From positions 62,001 to 126,000 of the forward strand of contig URXA01000003.1 in the NCBI GenBank assembly GCA_900551745.1: a stretch of 64,000 nt of DNA, in the 5' to 3' direction. The notes beneath the pieces are model-generated. The model searched no databases. It worked only from the letters and a program-made list of their open reading frames with translations, and was not told the origin of the DNA. Source of the DNA: an uncultured Phascolarctobacterium sp. Its GTDB lineage: Bacteria; Bacillota; Negativicutes; Acidaminococcales; Acidaminococcaceae. The translations under genes were made by a program, and so were the position numbers. Positions 53,165-62,706 of this stretch are shown here, piece after piece. Within the stretch, counting starts at the first letter, position 1. The number at the start of each line of letters is the position of its first letter.

Positions 53165-55104
53165 TTAAAAAGTATGATTATAAGATATTGTCCAATTGAA
53201 AGGTCTGTCTAAATTTTCACTAACGTTTAATACATTATCTCGATCCAGCAAATTATATAAATTTAATTTAAAACTGTTATTCTTATCTGGCGCATATGAT
53301 ATAACAGCATTTAATTTGATATTATCTTTTAATTTATGTATTTTGCCATCAACTTTTTTAGTTGCATCTTCTCTATCTCCTGAATAAAATAAATTCATTC
53401 CTGCTCCCAATTTTCTATAACTATATTTTGCGCCTGCAGTCAATTGAACCCTAGCAGACTGCTGTTCCCATGTCCCTGAATCTTTTGCTTCTGGATTTTG
53501 ATACGTAAATCCAGCATTATATTGCCAATTATCACTTAAAATTTTATTATATTCAAACTCTACGCCAGTATTTCTGAACTCCCCTAAATTAACTTGAATA
53601 TAAGTATCAGGATCAACTCCTGTAGGAGGAGTAATACCTAATTGATTATATTTACGCCAAGCAAATTTATTATCCATTTTCATATTAAATAAAGCAAATT
53701 TAGTTGAACTTGTTTCTGTAATATGTTTTATACCAGTTTCATATGTCCATCCCTCTTGTGGTTTTAACGCACTATTCGCTCCAGTTCCAGACCTTGAATA
53801 TTTAGAATTTACTGCCGGCATTTCAAAAGCTTTGCCCACATTTACATACCAGCTTGTTGCATTATTAATTTTATATAAAGTCTGTAACTGCGGCAAATAC
53901 GCATTATGAGAACCATCGAAACCATTATCTTTTACAAAATGTCCTCTAAGCCCTACAACAGAAGAAAATCTATCAGTGTATTTATGATCGTATGATACAT
54001 ATACACCCAAGCTATCCCTATCAATTGCATGTGAACTATCTGCAATTTCTTTATATTTTTCTTTATTTGCAGTAAAACCAGCTAATAAACTGCTCTTATC
54101 TGATAAATCCCATTTTTTATTATTATCAAAATTTATACTGTATAATACAAAGTTACTGCTTGAACCGCTTCTAGCAACACTTCCATCAGTCTTATATTGT
54201 TTACCGTCAACTCTGCGTCTATTAAAAGTAAAATTTGATTTTACTTTATTAGTATTATCATCATATATTAACGCAACATTATCACGCTTATCATCATAGC
54301 TATAAGATGTTTTAGATAAAGAACCATCCGGCTTTAAATAATTCATACCAGTGTTGTTAGTTTCTGTATGCATATAATTCAAAGTAAGATCCTTTGAAAG
54401 GCTAACACTTGCAAACAAATTGTCTTTGTTGTAATCTTTCCTTTTTGTATCATAAGCATTGTCATATTTCATTGATGAGTTTTTAAATTCGTCAAAGTAC
54501 TCACGACCAAAGCTCAAAATATATTTATCTCCCTGAGAAGTAACTTCCCACTTTTTATTAATATTACCACCAGTAATCACGGCACTGTTTTGAACCTTGC
54601 CAGCTTTTTTAGTAATGATATTTATAACACCGCCCATGGCCTCACTGCCATAAAGTACTGAGTTAGATCCCTTTACAACTTCAATTCTTTCAACCGCAGA
54701 TATGGGAATACCTGCTGTAGAATTATAATTATTTAAATTAATCGGCGCTCCATTTAACAGGATCAACGTACCTTTATCTAAACCCCTAATATAAGTTCTT
54801 CCTGTGGAACTTCCATTATCACCTTGTCCACCTGTGTAGGAATAGCTTTGGATACCTATAGTCTGCTCCAAAGCATCGAAAACACTCACAAACCCCTTGT
54901 TTTCAATATCTTCTGCTGTAATCACGCTAGTGGTTGCCGGAGTTTCCAAATCTCTGGTTTCAGCTCTTTGCGCAGTTACAACCATAGGATCTAATGTGAA
55001 TACCTGATTTGGTTCTTCAGCATGTACTATGTACCCCCCCAGATGACATTCCCAGTTGCCAGTGCTAATAAAAATGCTTTCTTGTTCAAACTCTTTTTCA
55101 ACAT
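53165..55104 (-). CDS. btuB: TonB-dependent cobalamin receptor (BtuB-like), out of frame at a G7 tract
   Basis: The frame from 54985 encodes 606 aa: a plug domain (MVVTAQRAETRDLETPATTS; TYIRGLDKGTLILLNGAPIN; VLYGSEAMGGVINIITKKAG) and a 22-strand-type barrel ending WTISYNHTF. The start at 54985 lacks a signal peptide. A signal peptide is encoded just upstream from the ATG at 55104 (MLKKSLNKKAFLLALATG..., with GGAAGG before it) but in another frame. The two join if the G7 tract (55034-55040) is G8, giving ...NVIWGGYIVHA|EEPNQ. As written, the full gene is thus off by one base at a homopolymer. It is controlled by a cobalamin riboswitch and followed by btuF. Confidence 0.8.
55034..55040 (-). repeat. 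Homopolymeric G7 tract in the btuB signal-peptide region
   Basis: Seven Cs on the + strand (Gs in the coding strand) lie at codons 22-24 of the signal peptide. One added G, or two lost, restores the reading frame into the receptor. This is a typical position for slipped-strand phase variation. Confidence 0.7.
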
Positions 55105-55191
55105 ACTCAACTTCCTTCCACCAATTTTATTATTGAAATAAAGTTCTCTTGCTCCATCAGCCTATGAGAAGAACTTTATATTCAAACAAAA

Positions 55192-55219
55192 AATACCTTC
55201 TGCAAAGGCAAAAGGTATT
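55192..55219 (-). terminator. Riboswitch-associated intrinsic terminator
   Basis: On the - strand AATACCTT ... AAGGTATT is followed by TTTTG. It lies between the cobalamin aptamer and the btuB start, as expected for transcription attenuation. Confidence 0.8.
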
Positions 55220-55269
55220 AAAAGCTTGGTTATGTTAAAAGCCTACACATTACCTCTCTGTCTCACGCA

Positions 55270-55435
55270 GCAGTAAAGTAATTATCAGGCAGTTCTTCTG
55301 ACTTAAGTTCATTGTATTTCCAAGCCTTCCCAGATAAATATCCAGTGGCATATTTTGGAATACTCACTATCACAGCGACGGGATCGTGAGGGAATTTACA
55401 CCCTGCTTCTCTATTAAGACTCACGTCACCCGATA
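55270..55435 (-). ncRNA. Cobalamin (AdoCbl-type) riboswitch
   Basis: The - strand carries the core elements in order: GGGTGACGTGAG..., CAGGGTGTAAATTCCCTCAC, GATCCCGTCGCTGTGA, then GCCACTGG, GGGAAGGC, and the B12 box AGTCAGAAGAACTGCCTGAT near 55283-55302. This is the known cobalamin aptamer consensus. With the terminator downstream it should switch off btuB-btuF when B12 is plentiful. Boundaries are approximate. Confidence 0.92.
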
Positions 55436-55485
55436 AAATTTTATTTAATTATAACCCATTATTTAAAACTTATATTATTTATTAT

Positions 55486-55514
55486 AATATACTATATGCT
55501 AAGTATGCAGTCAA
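55486..55514 (-). promoter_or_regulatory. Promoter of the B12 uptake operon
   Basis: TTGACT (55509-55514) and TATATT (55486-55491) are 17 bases apart on the - strand, about 50 bases upstream of the riboswitch. Confidence 0.8.
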
Positions 55515-55838
55515 GATTGAAATCTTATATTTTATTAATAAAAATTCAATCAATAAATATGTACCAAAATACATTATTTCCCAACAATCATATAGTGCAG
55601 TAATTCTTTAATGGTCAATACATCATCAGTTTTACTGCCTGCTTCCAGAAATTCTGCATTACCTTATATTCTATCGAATTTTGCAGACATCCACCCCTTC
55701 ATAACATTTTGTTACCTAGATAAAGTTTATGATTATATATAATATTTTAAATATCTTTTATTGGTTAGCGAAAATTAATTATATTTTAAATCTGCTAAAA
55801 TCTATTCCATTTACAATTGAACAACCTTTAACAGAAAA
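55515..55838. other. AT-rich intergenic region between the B12 operon and the tRNA genes
   Basis: I see no gene, tRNA or repeat in this stretch. Confidence 0.6.
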
Positions 55839-55868
55839 AGAGCTTTCGAGAAAAATCTCGAAAGCTCT
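55839..55868 (-). terminator. Terminator after the tRNA-Ser pair
   Basis: agagctttcgag/ctcgaaagctct, a 12-bp stem with a 6-base loop, is followed on the - strand by TTTTTC. Confidence 0.88.
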
Positions 55869-55881
55869 GAACCTTTGATAG

Positions 55882-55972
55882 TGGCGGAGTGGGTGGGATT
55901 CGAACCCACGCACGAGTCACCCCGTCTAACGATTTAGCAAACCGTCCTCTTCAGCCACTTGAGTACCACTCC
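55882..55972 (-). tRNA. tRNA-Ser (GCU)
   Basis: A 91-nt class II tRNA with acceptor GGAGTGG/CCACTCC, discriminator G and an encoded CCA. The anticodon loop in GACGGTTTGCTAAATCGT gives anticodon GCT. A long variable arm (TTAGACGGGGTGACTCGTGC) and the T-loop GGGTTCGAATCCC are present. Confidence 0.95.
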
Positions 55973-56073
55973 GTTTGACTTACTTGGATAGTATACACTA
56001 TCCTGATATTTTTTTCAAGAGTATCGACGTAAATATTTATTATGCCGCCTCTTACCACGCTGTTGTAAAAATA

Positions 56074-56161
56074 TGGCGGAGAGGGTGGGATTCGAACCCA
56101 CGGAGGCTTGCACCTCGCTGGTTTTCAAGACCAGAGCCTTCAACCACTCGACCACCTCTCC
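56074..56161 (-). tRNA. tRNA-Ser (UGA)
   Basis: An 88-nt class II tRNA with acceptor GGAGAGG/CCTCTCC, discriminator G and encoded CCA. The anticodon arm CTGGTCTTGAAAACCAG gives TGA. The long variable arm GCGAGGTGCAAGCCTC and the T-loop GGGTTCGAATCCC are present. It lies upstream of tRNA-Ser(GCU) in the same direction. Confidence 0.95.
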
Positions 56162-56258
56162 GTGCTATTTTGATATTATACGGCAAATATGCCTTCTCGT
56201 CAAGTTCGAAAAATTACCTTTTGGACGCTGTAAAACTGCACAGCATACCAGCAAGCAA

Positions 56259-56286
56259 AAACCGCCGTCAAAAATGACGGCGGTTT
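56259..56286 (-). terminator. Terminator of nifJ
   Basis: aaaccgccgtca/tgacggcggttt, a 12-bp stem with a 4-base loop, lies 20 nt after the stop. Confidence 0.88.
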
Positions 56287-56306
56287 GGTTTTTACTACAG
56301 CAGAGT

Positions 56307-59300
56307 TTAAGCTTTGCCAGCCAAACGTTTATAGTTATTCAAGCGTTCTTTAGCATCCTGTTCAGTTTTGGTGAACAGTGCTTCAGCTGTTTCAGGATAC
56401 TGTTTGAGCAGGGAAGAATAGCGAACTTCACCCAAAAGGAATTCTCTGAAATCAGCAGTAGGTTCTTTAGAATCCAATACGAAAGGATTCTCCCCTTTTT
56501 CTTTCAAAGCAGGATTATAACGGTAGGTTGCCCAATAACCGCAGTCTACAGCATGTTTAGCTTCCAGCTGGCTGCAGCCCATACCTGCTTTCAAGCCGTG
56601 GTTGATACACGGAGCATAAGCAATGATCAGGGACGGTCCGTCATAAGCTTCCGCTTCTGCAATCGCCTTTAGAGTCTGATTTTTATCGGCACCCATAGAA
56701 ATCTGAGCCACATAAACATAACCATAGCTCATTGCCATCATGCCCAGATCTTTTTTCTTGGTCTTTTTGCCGCTGGCAGCAAATTTAGCAATGGCTGCAG
56801 CCGGTGTAGATTTGGAAGATTGACCGCCGGTGTTTGAATAAACCTCAGTATCAAAAACCATAACGTTAACGTTTTCACCGGATGCCAGAACATGATCGAG
56901 GCCGCCGTAACCAATATCATAGGCCCAGCCGTCGCCGCCAAAGATCCAATGACTGCGTTTGACAAAGAATTGTTTTTCTTTATACAGAGCCGCGCATTTA
57001 TCGCATTGGCCCCGATATTTTTCCAAAACTGCCGTCAAGGCTTCCGCACGTTCACGAGTGCCTTCGCTGACGTCCATATTATCGAGCCAATCCTGCAATG
57101 CTGCTTTCAGGTCAGCTGGGATCTCGGCAGCCAAAGCTGCTTTTACCATTTCAGCGACACGTTCGCGGGATTGTTTTACACCCAGATACATACCCAAACC
57201 ATATTCAGCATTATCCTCGAAAAGGGAATTTGCCCAGCTGGGGCCATGGCCTTTGCTGTTAGTAGTATACGGCATGGAAGGAGCGCTGGCCCCCCAGATG
57301 GAGGAACAGCCTGTAGCGTTGGCGATCATCATGCGGTCGCCCACAAGCTGCGTAACCAGTTTGGCATACGGAGTCTCGCCGCAGCCGGCACAGGCGCCGG
57401 AGAACTCAAGCAAGGGCTGTTCAAACTGAACACCTTTGACAGTATTTTTGTTCATCGGATTAGGTTTGGCCGTAACCTGATGGGCAGTATAATCCCAATG
57501 AGCAGTTTTGGCCAATTGGCTTTCCAGAGGTTTCATAACCAGAGCTTTTTCTTTAGCCGGGCAAACCTGCGCGCAGTTGCCGCAGCCGGTGCAATCCAGC
57601 GGTGAAATAGCCATATGGAATTTAAGTTCTTTGGCTCCGATAGCATCTTTGTATTCCAATCCCTGCGGAGCGTTGGCAGCTTCTGCTTCTGTCATCAGAA
57701 CAGGACGAATGACTGCATGCGGGCAAACAAAGGAACATTGGTTGCACTGGATGCATTTATCCATTTGCCATTCCGGTACATTGATCGCGATACCGCGTTT
57801 TTCATAAGCGGAAGTACCGCTGGGGAAAGTACCGTCAATATTTTTATTGAAGGTGCTGACTGGCAGATTATCGCCTTCCAGACGATTGACCGGAGTCAGG
57901 ATATTATCGATAAATTCGTTGCCGGTAACTGCGATATGAGCATCGCCAACAGCATCAGCCCAGGCTGCCGGTACATCAACTTTGACAATGGCATCGACAC
58001 CGCGGTCGATAGCCGCATAGTTCATATCAAGAATAGCCTGGCCTTTCAGTCCGTAGGAATGATCGACAGCTTCTTTCAGATACTTGACAGCGTCAGCCAA
58101 AGGAATGATATCCGCCAGTTTGAAGAAAGCTGACTGCATGATCATATTGATACGCCCGCCCAAACCGATTTCCTGAGCGATCTTCACCGCGTCGATAGTA
58201 TAGAAATTAACAGCATTTTTAGCAATATAGCGTTTGATATTGCCAGGCAGATGCGTTTCCAGCTCTTCCATAGACCAGTTGCAGTTCAAAAGGAAAGTGC
58301 CGCCTTTTTTCAGACCTGCGGTAACATCATATTTGTCTACATAAGACTGATTATGTACGGCTACAAAGTCTGCAAAAGTGATCAGATACGGAGCGCGGAT
58401 CGGTTCATGTCCGAAGCGCAGATGTGAGACAGTGATACCACCGGATTTTTTAGAATCGTAGGAGAAGTAACCCTGCGCATACATATCCGTATGATCGCCA
58501 ATGATCTTGATCGCGCTTTTGTTAGCGCCGACAGTGCCGTCACTGCCCAGACCCCAGAATTTGCAGCTTTTGGTAGAGGCAGGAGTAGTATCCAGCGAGG
58601 TAGTTACCGCCAAAGAGGTATTGGTAACATCGTCAACGATACCTACAGTGAAATTGTTTTTCGGTTCTGCGGCAGTAAGATTTTCAAAAACCGCCAGCAC
58701 TTCAGACGGAGTCAGCTCTTTGCTGCCCAGGCCATAACGGCCGCCGATGATGAGCGGGGAAATTTCTGCTTCGTAGAAAGCGCCGCGCACATCCATGTAT
58801 AAAGGTTCGCCAAAGGAACCGGGTTCTTTGGTACGGTCCATAACAGCAATACGTTTAACTGTTTTAGGCACAGCGCCCATAAAGTGTTTGATCGAGAACG
58901 GACGATACAGATGCACAGCCAAAAGGCCTACTTTCCTGCCTTCAGCGTTAAGTTTTTCAACAACGGTCTGGATCGTTTCGCAGGCGCTGCCCATCGCGAT
59001 GATGATTTCTTCCGCATCAGGAGCACCATAATAGTTGAACAGACCATATTTACGTCCGGTCAGCTTGTTGATCTCATTCATATATTCTTCAACGATACCG
59101 GGCAAAGCTTCATAATAGGAGTTTACAGCTTCACGGGTCTGGAAATAGATATCAGGATTTTGAGCAGTACCACGAACAACCGGATTATCGGGATTAAGAC
59201 CGCGATTACGGAAAGCTGTTACCGCATCGTAATCGATCAGTTTAGCCAGATCGTCATAATCCAGAGTTTCTATTTTCTGAATTTCATGGGAAGTACGGAA

Positions 59301-59816
59301 ACCGTCGAAGAAGTTGATAAAAGGAACGCGGCCTTTGATAGCAGATAAATGAGCCACTGCCGACAGATCCATAACTTCCTGGACTCCGCTTTCAGCAAGC
59401 AGCGCAAAGCCGGTCTGGCGGGTAGCCATAACGTCCTGGTGGTCACCGAAAATAGACAGTGAGCTGGCAGCTAAAGCACGGGCAGAAACATGGAACACGC
59501 CCGGCAGCAGCTCGCCTGCCATTTTGTACATATTAGGAATCATCAGAAGGAGACCTTGCGAAGCAGTGTAGGTTGTTGTTAAAGCACCGGACTGCAAAGA
59601 ACCGTGTACGGCACCGGCAGCACCAGCTTCAGATTGCATTTCCAATACTTTTACAGTTTGACCAAAAACATTTTTCTGACCTTGAGCAGCCCATTCGTCT
59701 ACAACTTCGGCCATGGTAGAGGACGGGGTAATAGGATAGATAGCTGCGACATCGGTGAACGCATAAGATATATACGCCGCTGCCGTATTACCGTCCATAG
59801 TTTTCATTTTTGTCAT
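56307..59816 (-). CDS. nifJ: Pyruvate:ferredoxin (flavodoxin) oxidoreductase
   Basis: A single-chain PFOR of 1169 aa. In order: pyrimidine-binding domain (TAAAYISYAFTDVAAIYPIT), gamma domain (about 410-630, GVTVSHLRFGHEPI; FFSY is at its edge), and a two-cluster ferredoxin domain (CIQCNQCSFVCPHA and CTGCGNCAQVCP, near 690-760). A thiamine domain with GACAGCGETPYAK and FGGDGWAYDIGYGGLDHVLA follows, and then a C-terminal extension. It converts pyruvate and CoA to acetyl-CoA and CO2 with reduced ferredoxin, a central step in fermentation. The ATG at 59816 has AAGGGG five bases upstream; the frame runs to 59942 but is untranslated leader. It is monocistronic. Confidence 0.97.
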   Translation of the reverse strand: MTKMKTMDGNTAAAYISYAFTDVAAIYPITPSSTMAEVVDEWAAQGQKNVFGQTVKVLEMQSEAGAAGAVHGSLQSGALTTTYTASQGLLLMIPNMYKMAGELLPGVFHVSARALAASSLSIFGDHQDVMATRQTGFALLAESGVQEVMDLSAVAHLSAIKGRVPFINFFDGFRTSHEIQKIETLDYDDLAKLIDYDAVTAFRNRGLNPDNPVVRGTAQNPDIYFQTREAVNSYYEALPGIVEEYMNEINKLTGRKYGLFNYYGAPDAEEIIIAMGSACETIQTVVEKLNAEGRKVGLLAVHLYRPFSIKHFMGAVPKTVKRIAVMDRTKEPGSFGEPLYMDVRGAFYEAEISPLIIGGRYGLGSKELTPSEVLAVFENLTAAEPKNNFTVGIVDDVTNTSLAVTTSLDTTPASTKSCKFWGLGSDGTVGANKSAIKIIGDHTDMYAQGYFSYDSKKSGGITVSHLRFGHEPIRAPYLITFADFVAVHNQSYVDKYDVTAGLKKGGTFLLNCNWSMEELETHLPGNIKRYIAKNAVNFYTIDAVKIAQEIGLGGRINMIMQSAFFKLADIIPLADAVKYLKEAVDHSYGLKGQAILDMNYAAIDRGVDAIVKVDVPAAWADAVGDAHIAVTGNEFIDNILTPVNRLEGDNLPVSTFNKNIDGTFPSGTSAYEKRGIAINVPEWQMDKCIQCNQCSFVCPHAVIRPVLMTEAEAANAPQGLEYKDAIGAKELKFHMAISPLDCTGCGNCAQVCPAKEKALVMKPLESQLAKTAHWDYTAHQVTAKPNPMNKNTVKGVQFEQPLLEFSGACAGCGETPYAKLVTQLVGDRMMIANATGCSSIWGASAPSMPYTTNSKGHGPSWANSLFEDNAEYGLGMYLGVKQSRERVAEMVKAALAAEIPADLKAALQDWLDNMDVSEGTRERAEALTAVLEKYRGQCDKCAALYKEKQFFVKRSHWIFGGDGWAYDIGYGGLDHVLASGENVNVMVFDTEVYSNTGGQSSKSTPAAAIAKFAASGKKTKKKDLGMMAMSYGYVYVAQISMGADKNQTLKAIAEAEAYDGPSLIIAYAPCINHGLKAGMGCSQLEAKHAVDCGYWATYRYNPALKEKGENPFVLDSKEPTADFREFLLGEVRYSSLLKQYPETAEALFTKTEQDAKERLNNYKRLAGKA

Positions 59817-59933
59817 TTGATCCCCTTCTTTCTTTTTAATTAGAGTACAAGATATGGGAACCGGCCTTATCGGTTCCAGTGATACGCAAAACAAATGTGC
59901 GGCAAGACATAGTTCACCCTTGCTCACACAATT

Positions 59934-59962
59934 AGTATACACTATTTAATCACTTTTGTAAA
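59934..59962 (-). promoter_or_regulatory. Promoter of nifJ
   Basis: TTTACA (59957-59962) and TATACT (59934-59939) are 17 bases apart on the - strand, giving a leader of about 110 nt. Confidence 0.72.
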
Positions 59963-60068
59963 TTTCCTTCGCATGTATACATGTGAATATTATGCAAGTA
60001 TTTTGTAAATTTTTAAAACTACTCAATTTATTGACAAATGCTATAATAATGCTACGGAGGTGTTGAAT

Positions 60069-60575
60069 TTGCAGACGATTGTTAACTACATCGCAAACGC
60101 TCTTCAAGCCCGCATTCCAAGAATTAAAATAGATACAGCCAACGACGCTGCTACAGCTCACTTGACTATACCAAACAAACACGGCGGAAAACCTATCAAC
60201 ATCTTAGCCAAAGCGCATGCAGGCATCGTGGTCGTTTTTAATAAAACTCCACGACTTTTTGACCAGGATGCCAAAGGTATTGACAAGCTTGCCTTTGATA
60301 TCAGCGAATATCTTAAAGGACGCAGTGTTTATCTTGATCTGCTGAAAAGTGACGGCAGTGACAGCGGCAAAGACTGTATCGCTAATTCTATCGAAGTACA
60401 GGCGGAAAACTTTACTATTCTGACAAATCTGATTACCCGAAAAGGGCTTTTAAACAGTACAGAATTGGAAAAAGCTTTACAGGAAGGCGACATTGTACGG
60501 GTCAATTATTGGGACCCGCGTAAAAATTACGGTTATAAGCTTGTTGGTGATCATTTCGCCAAAATTGCTTTATAA
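60069..60575 (+). CDS. Protein of unknown function
   Basis: A 168-residue cytoplasmic protein with mixed alpha/beta character; no family was recognised. The N-terminus (LQTIVNYIANALQARIPRIK) is a helix, the middle (INILAKAHAGIVVVFNKTPR) is strand-rich, and the C-terminal part (NSTELEKALQEGDIVRVNYW) ends in a short strand pattern. I start at TTG 60069, which is eight bases after GGAGG. The GTG at 60060 and TTG at 60063 overlap or abut that site. It is divergent from nifJ and ends at a bidirectional terminator. Confidence 0.6.
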   Translation: MQTIVNYIANALQARIPRIKIDTANDAATAHLTIPNKHGGKPINILAKAHAGIVVVFNKTPRLFDQDAKGIDKLAFDISEYLKGRSVYLDLLKSDGSDSGKDCIANSIEVQAENFTILTNLITRKGLLNSTELEKALQEGDIVRVNYWDPRKNYGYKLVGDHFAKIAL

Positions 60576-60581
60576 TCCAAT

Positions 60582-60613
60582 AAAAGAAGAGCTGCTTAAG
60601 CAGCTCTTCTTTT
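60582..60613. terminator. Bidirectional terminator
   Basis: aaaagaagagctgc/gcagctcttctttt, a 14-bp stem with a 4-base loop, lies between the unknown gene (+) and proV (-). Confidence 0.9.
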
Positions 60614-60634
60614 ATTTTTGATATCTGCTGCTTT

Positions 60635-61840
60635 TCAGGCAACAAAGGAAGACAATACAGACGCTTTGGTAATGATACCGCGGAATACCTTTTCTTCATC
60701 TACCACTGCCAGCGGGAAAGTAGCGTTAGCAGCCAAAGGCACTATATCCGCAACGGGAGCGTCCAGATCGTTGACCTGAGGCACATCGCGTATGATCGCT
60801 TCGCCGAAAGTCTTTTTACCGTCACGGACCGCTAAAGCTCCGTCCAGAGTAACGATACCAATGAAGTTCATATGGTCTCCGACTACATAAGCGCTGGAGA
60901 CGCCGTTGGCACGCATACTGGTAAGCGCCGTATTGGCACCGTCGCTGTCTTTAACGATACAGCTGGGCGTAGACATGATATTACGCACGCAAAAGACCTT
61001 ACTGGTATTGACATTATGAATAAATTTCTTAACATAATCGTCAGCCGGGTTTGCCAGCATCTGCTCCGGCGTGTCGATCTGCACCATTCGTCCGTCGCGC
61101 AGGATCCCAACTCTGTTGCCCAGCTTAAAAGCTTCGTTGATATCATGGGTGATGAAAACAATAGTTTTGCCCATGCGTTCCTGGATCCGCAGCAGCTCAA
61201 ACTGCAGATCGTTTTTGACCAGGGGATCAAGCGCCGAAAAAGCTTCATCCATCAGCAGTATATCAGGGTCATTAGCCAGCGCCCTGGCTATACCGACACG
61301 CTGCTTCATACCGCCGGACAAGCTGCTGAGCTTTTCGTGCTCATAACCCGTCAGGCCGACCATATTGATCATTTCCAGCGCCTTATTTTCACGTTCTTCT
61401 TTGCCGACACCGCGTACTTCCAAACCATAGGCCACGTTGCCCAGTACATCGCGGTGGCTTAAAAGCCCGCCGTTTTGAAAGACCATGGAAACCTTCGTGC
61501 GACGCAGCTCCTGCAGCTGTTTTTCATTATATTTGGTAATGTCCTCGCCATCGATCAGAATTTCGCCCTTGGTCGGCTTATGCAGCATATTAAGGCAGCG
61601 TACGATAGTCGATTTACCACTGCCCGATAAACCTATCAGTACAAAAAGCTCACCTCTTTTGACGCTGAAGGAAACATCGCTGATCGCAGCCATGATACCT
61701 GTCGTTTCCATAACGTCCATCCGGCTGGCTCCAAGCTCCAACAGCTTGAAGGCAGCTTTTCTTTCATCCAGGAAGTCATAGGGGCCAAACAATTTATATA
61801 AGTTTTTGACTTCTAAAACCGTATCTTTTTCCTGCATCAT
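60635..61840 (-). CDS. proV: Glycine betaine/proline ABC transporter ATPase with CBS domains (ProV/OpuAA)
   Basis: A 401-residue ATPase. Walker A is LIGLSGSGKSTIVRCLN (near residue 70), the Q-loop VFQNGGLLSHR, the signature LSSLSGGMKQRVGIARAL and Walker B DILLMDEAFSALDPL. The N-terminal LYKLFGPYDFLDERKAAFKL and VMETTGIMAAISDVSFSV match ProV/OpuAA. Residues about 280-400 form two CBS domains (MSTPSCIVKDSDGANTALTS; DVPQVNDLDAPVADIVPLAA), the usual osmo-sensing module. It energises uptake of glycine betaine or a related compatible solute. ATGA overlap with proW. Confidence 0.93.
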   Translation of the reverse strand: MMQEKDTVLEVKNLYKLFGPYDFLDERKAAFKLLELGASRMDVMETTGIMAAISDVSFSVKRGELFVLIGLSGSGKSTIVRCLNMLHKPTKGEILIDGEDITKYNEKQLQELRRTKVSMVFQNGGLLSHRDVLGNVAYGLEVRGVGKEERENKALEMINMVGLTGYEHEKLSSLSGGMKQRVGIARALANDPDILLMDEAFSALDPLVKNDLQFELLRIQERMGKTIVFITHDINEAFKLGNRVGILRDGRMVQIDTPEQMLANPADDYVKKFIHNVNTSKVFCVRNIMSTPSCIVKDSDGANTALTSMRANGVSSAYVVGDHMNFIGIVTLDGALAVRDGKKTFGEAIIRDVPQVNDLDAPVADIVPLAANATFPLAVVDEEKVFRGIITKASVLSSFVA

Positions 61841-62694
61841 TTACCCTCCTTCTGCACCAGGCTCTGTGTCAGACGATCAATAATGATCGCAATAATAACA
61901 ATGGCGAAACCGGCGATAATGCCGCGTCCGGATTCCATCCGGTTAATAGCGATCAAAACTTCCATACCAAGTCCGTTCGCACCGATCATGGCGCAGGTAA
62001 CTACCATTGCCACCGCCATCATCATCGTCTGATTGATACCGGTCATGATCGTCGGCAGCGCCTGAGGTATCTGCACCTTAAACAAAGTCTGCCAGCTGGA
62101 GGAACCAAACGAACGGGAGGCTTCAACAACCTCCTGATCGACCTGACGGATACCGTGGCTGGTCAGCCTGATAACAGGTACCACAGCATAAACTACTGTT
62201 GCCAGAACCGCCGGCACCTTTCCCGGCCCCAGCAGCATAACTGCCGGTATCATATAAACGAAGGTCGGCATCGTCTGCATAGCGTCCAGAATCGGCCGCA
62301 CGATCGTATCCGCGCCGCGTACCGCTGCCAGGGCGATCCCGATCGGCAAACCGATCAGCAGCGAAAAAATCACTGCCGTGATCACGATAGCTAAGGTTTC
62401 ATTCATCATATGCCAGTACCCGCAGGCACCGATCATAAACAGTAAGCCACCGTAAATGACACCGTTTCTGTAACTGTTCATCAGTTTTTTTGTGGCAAAA
62501 ACTACCAGCAGAATCATCAGCCACCATGGAATCATATCCAGTGCGCCGTTGATGCCGTTAATAAAAATACTGAGCATCTTTTTGGCGGCGACAAAAACCT
62601 CACCGTAATTGATATTGATATAACGTACAAATTCATCTATCGGTTCTGCTATATTCAGATTGATATTAGGAAAATTCAATAACCAACTTGTCAT
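61837..62694 (-). CDS. proW: Glycine betaine/proline ABC transporter permease (ProW/OpuAB)
   Basis: A 285-residue inner-membrane permease with about six helices. ITAVIFSLLIGLPIGIALAA and ILDAMQTMPTFVYMIPAVML are the typical ProW loop region. VVEASRSFGSSSWQTLFKVQ followed by IPQALPTIMTGINQTMMMAV is the EAA-like coupling loop, with GANGLGMEVL next. The extra N-terminal segment (INLNIAEPIDEFVRYININY) is as in ProW. It overlaps proV by four bases and follows proX by 12 nt. Confidence 0.93.
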   Translation of the reverse strand: MTSWLLNFPNINLNIAEPIDEFVRYININYGEVFVAAKKMLSIFINGINGALDMIPWWLMILLVVFATKKLMNSYRNGVIYGGLLFMIGACGYWHMMNETLAIVITAVIFSLLIGLPIGIALAAVRGADTIVRPILDAMQTMPTFVYMIPAVMLLGPGKVPAVLATVVYAVVPVIRLTSHGIRQVDQEVVEASRSFGSSSWQTLFKVQIPQALPTIMTGINQTMMMAVAMVVTCAMIGANGLGMEVLIAINRMESGRGIIAGFAIVIIAIIIDRLTQSLVQKEGK

Positions 62695-62706
62695 ATGCCC
62701 GCCCCC

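Noticed and set aside
55975..56672. Open frames across the tRNA-Ser(UGA) gene and the nifJ 3' end
   Set aside because: They run through a tRNA, a terminator and the opposite strand of nifJ, with no ribosome site or family resemblance.
60031..60047. TTGACA followed by TATAAT upstream of the unknown gene
   Set aside because: The two boxes are only 5 bases apart, so they cannot form one sigma-70 promoter; TATAAT alone may still be used.
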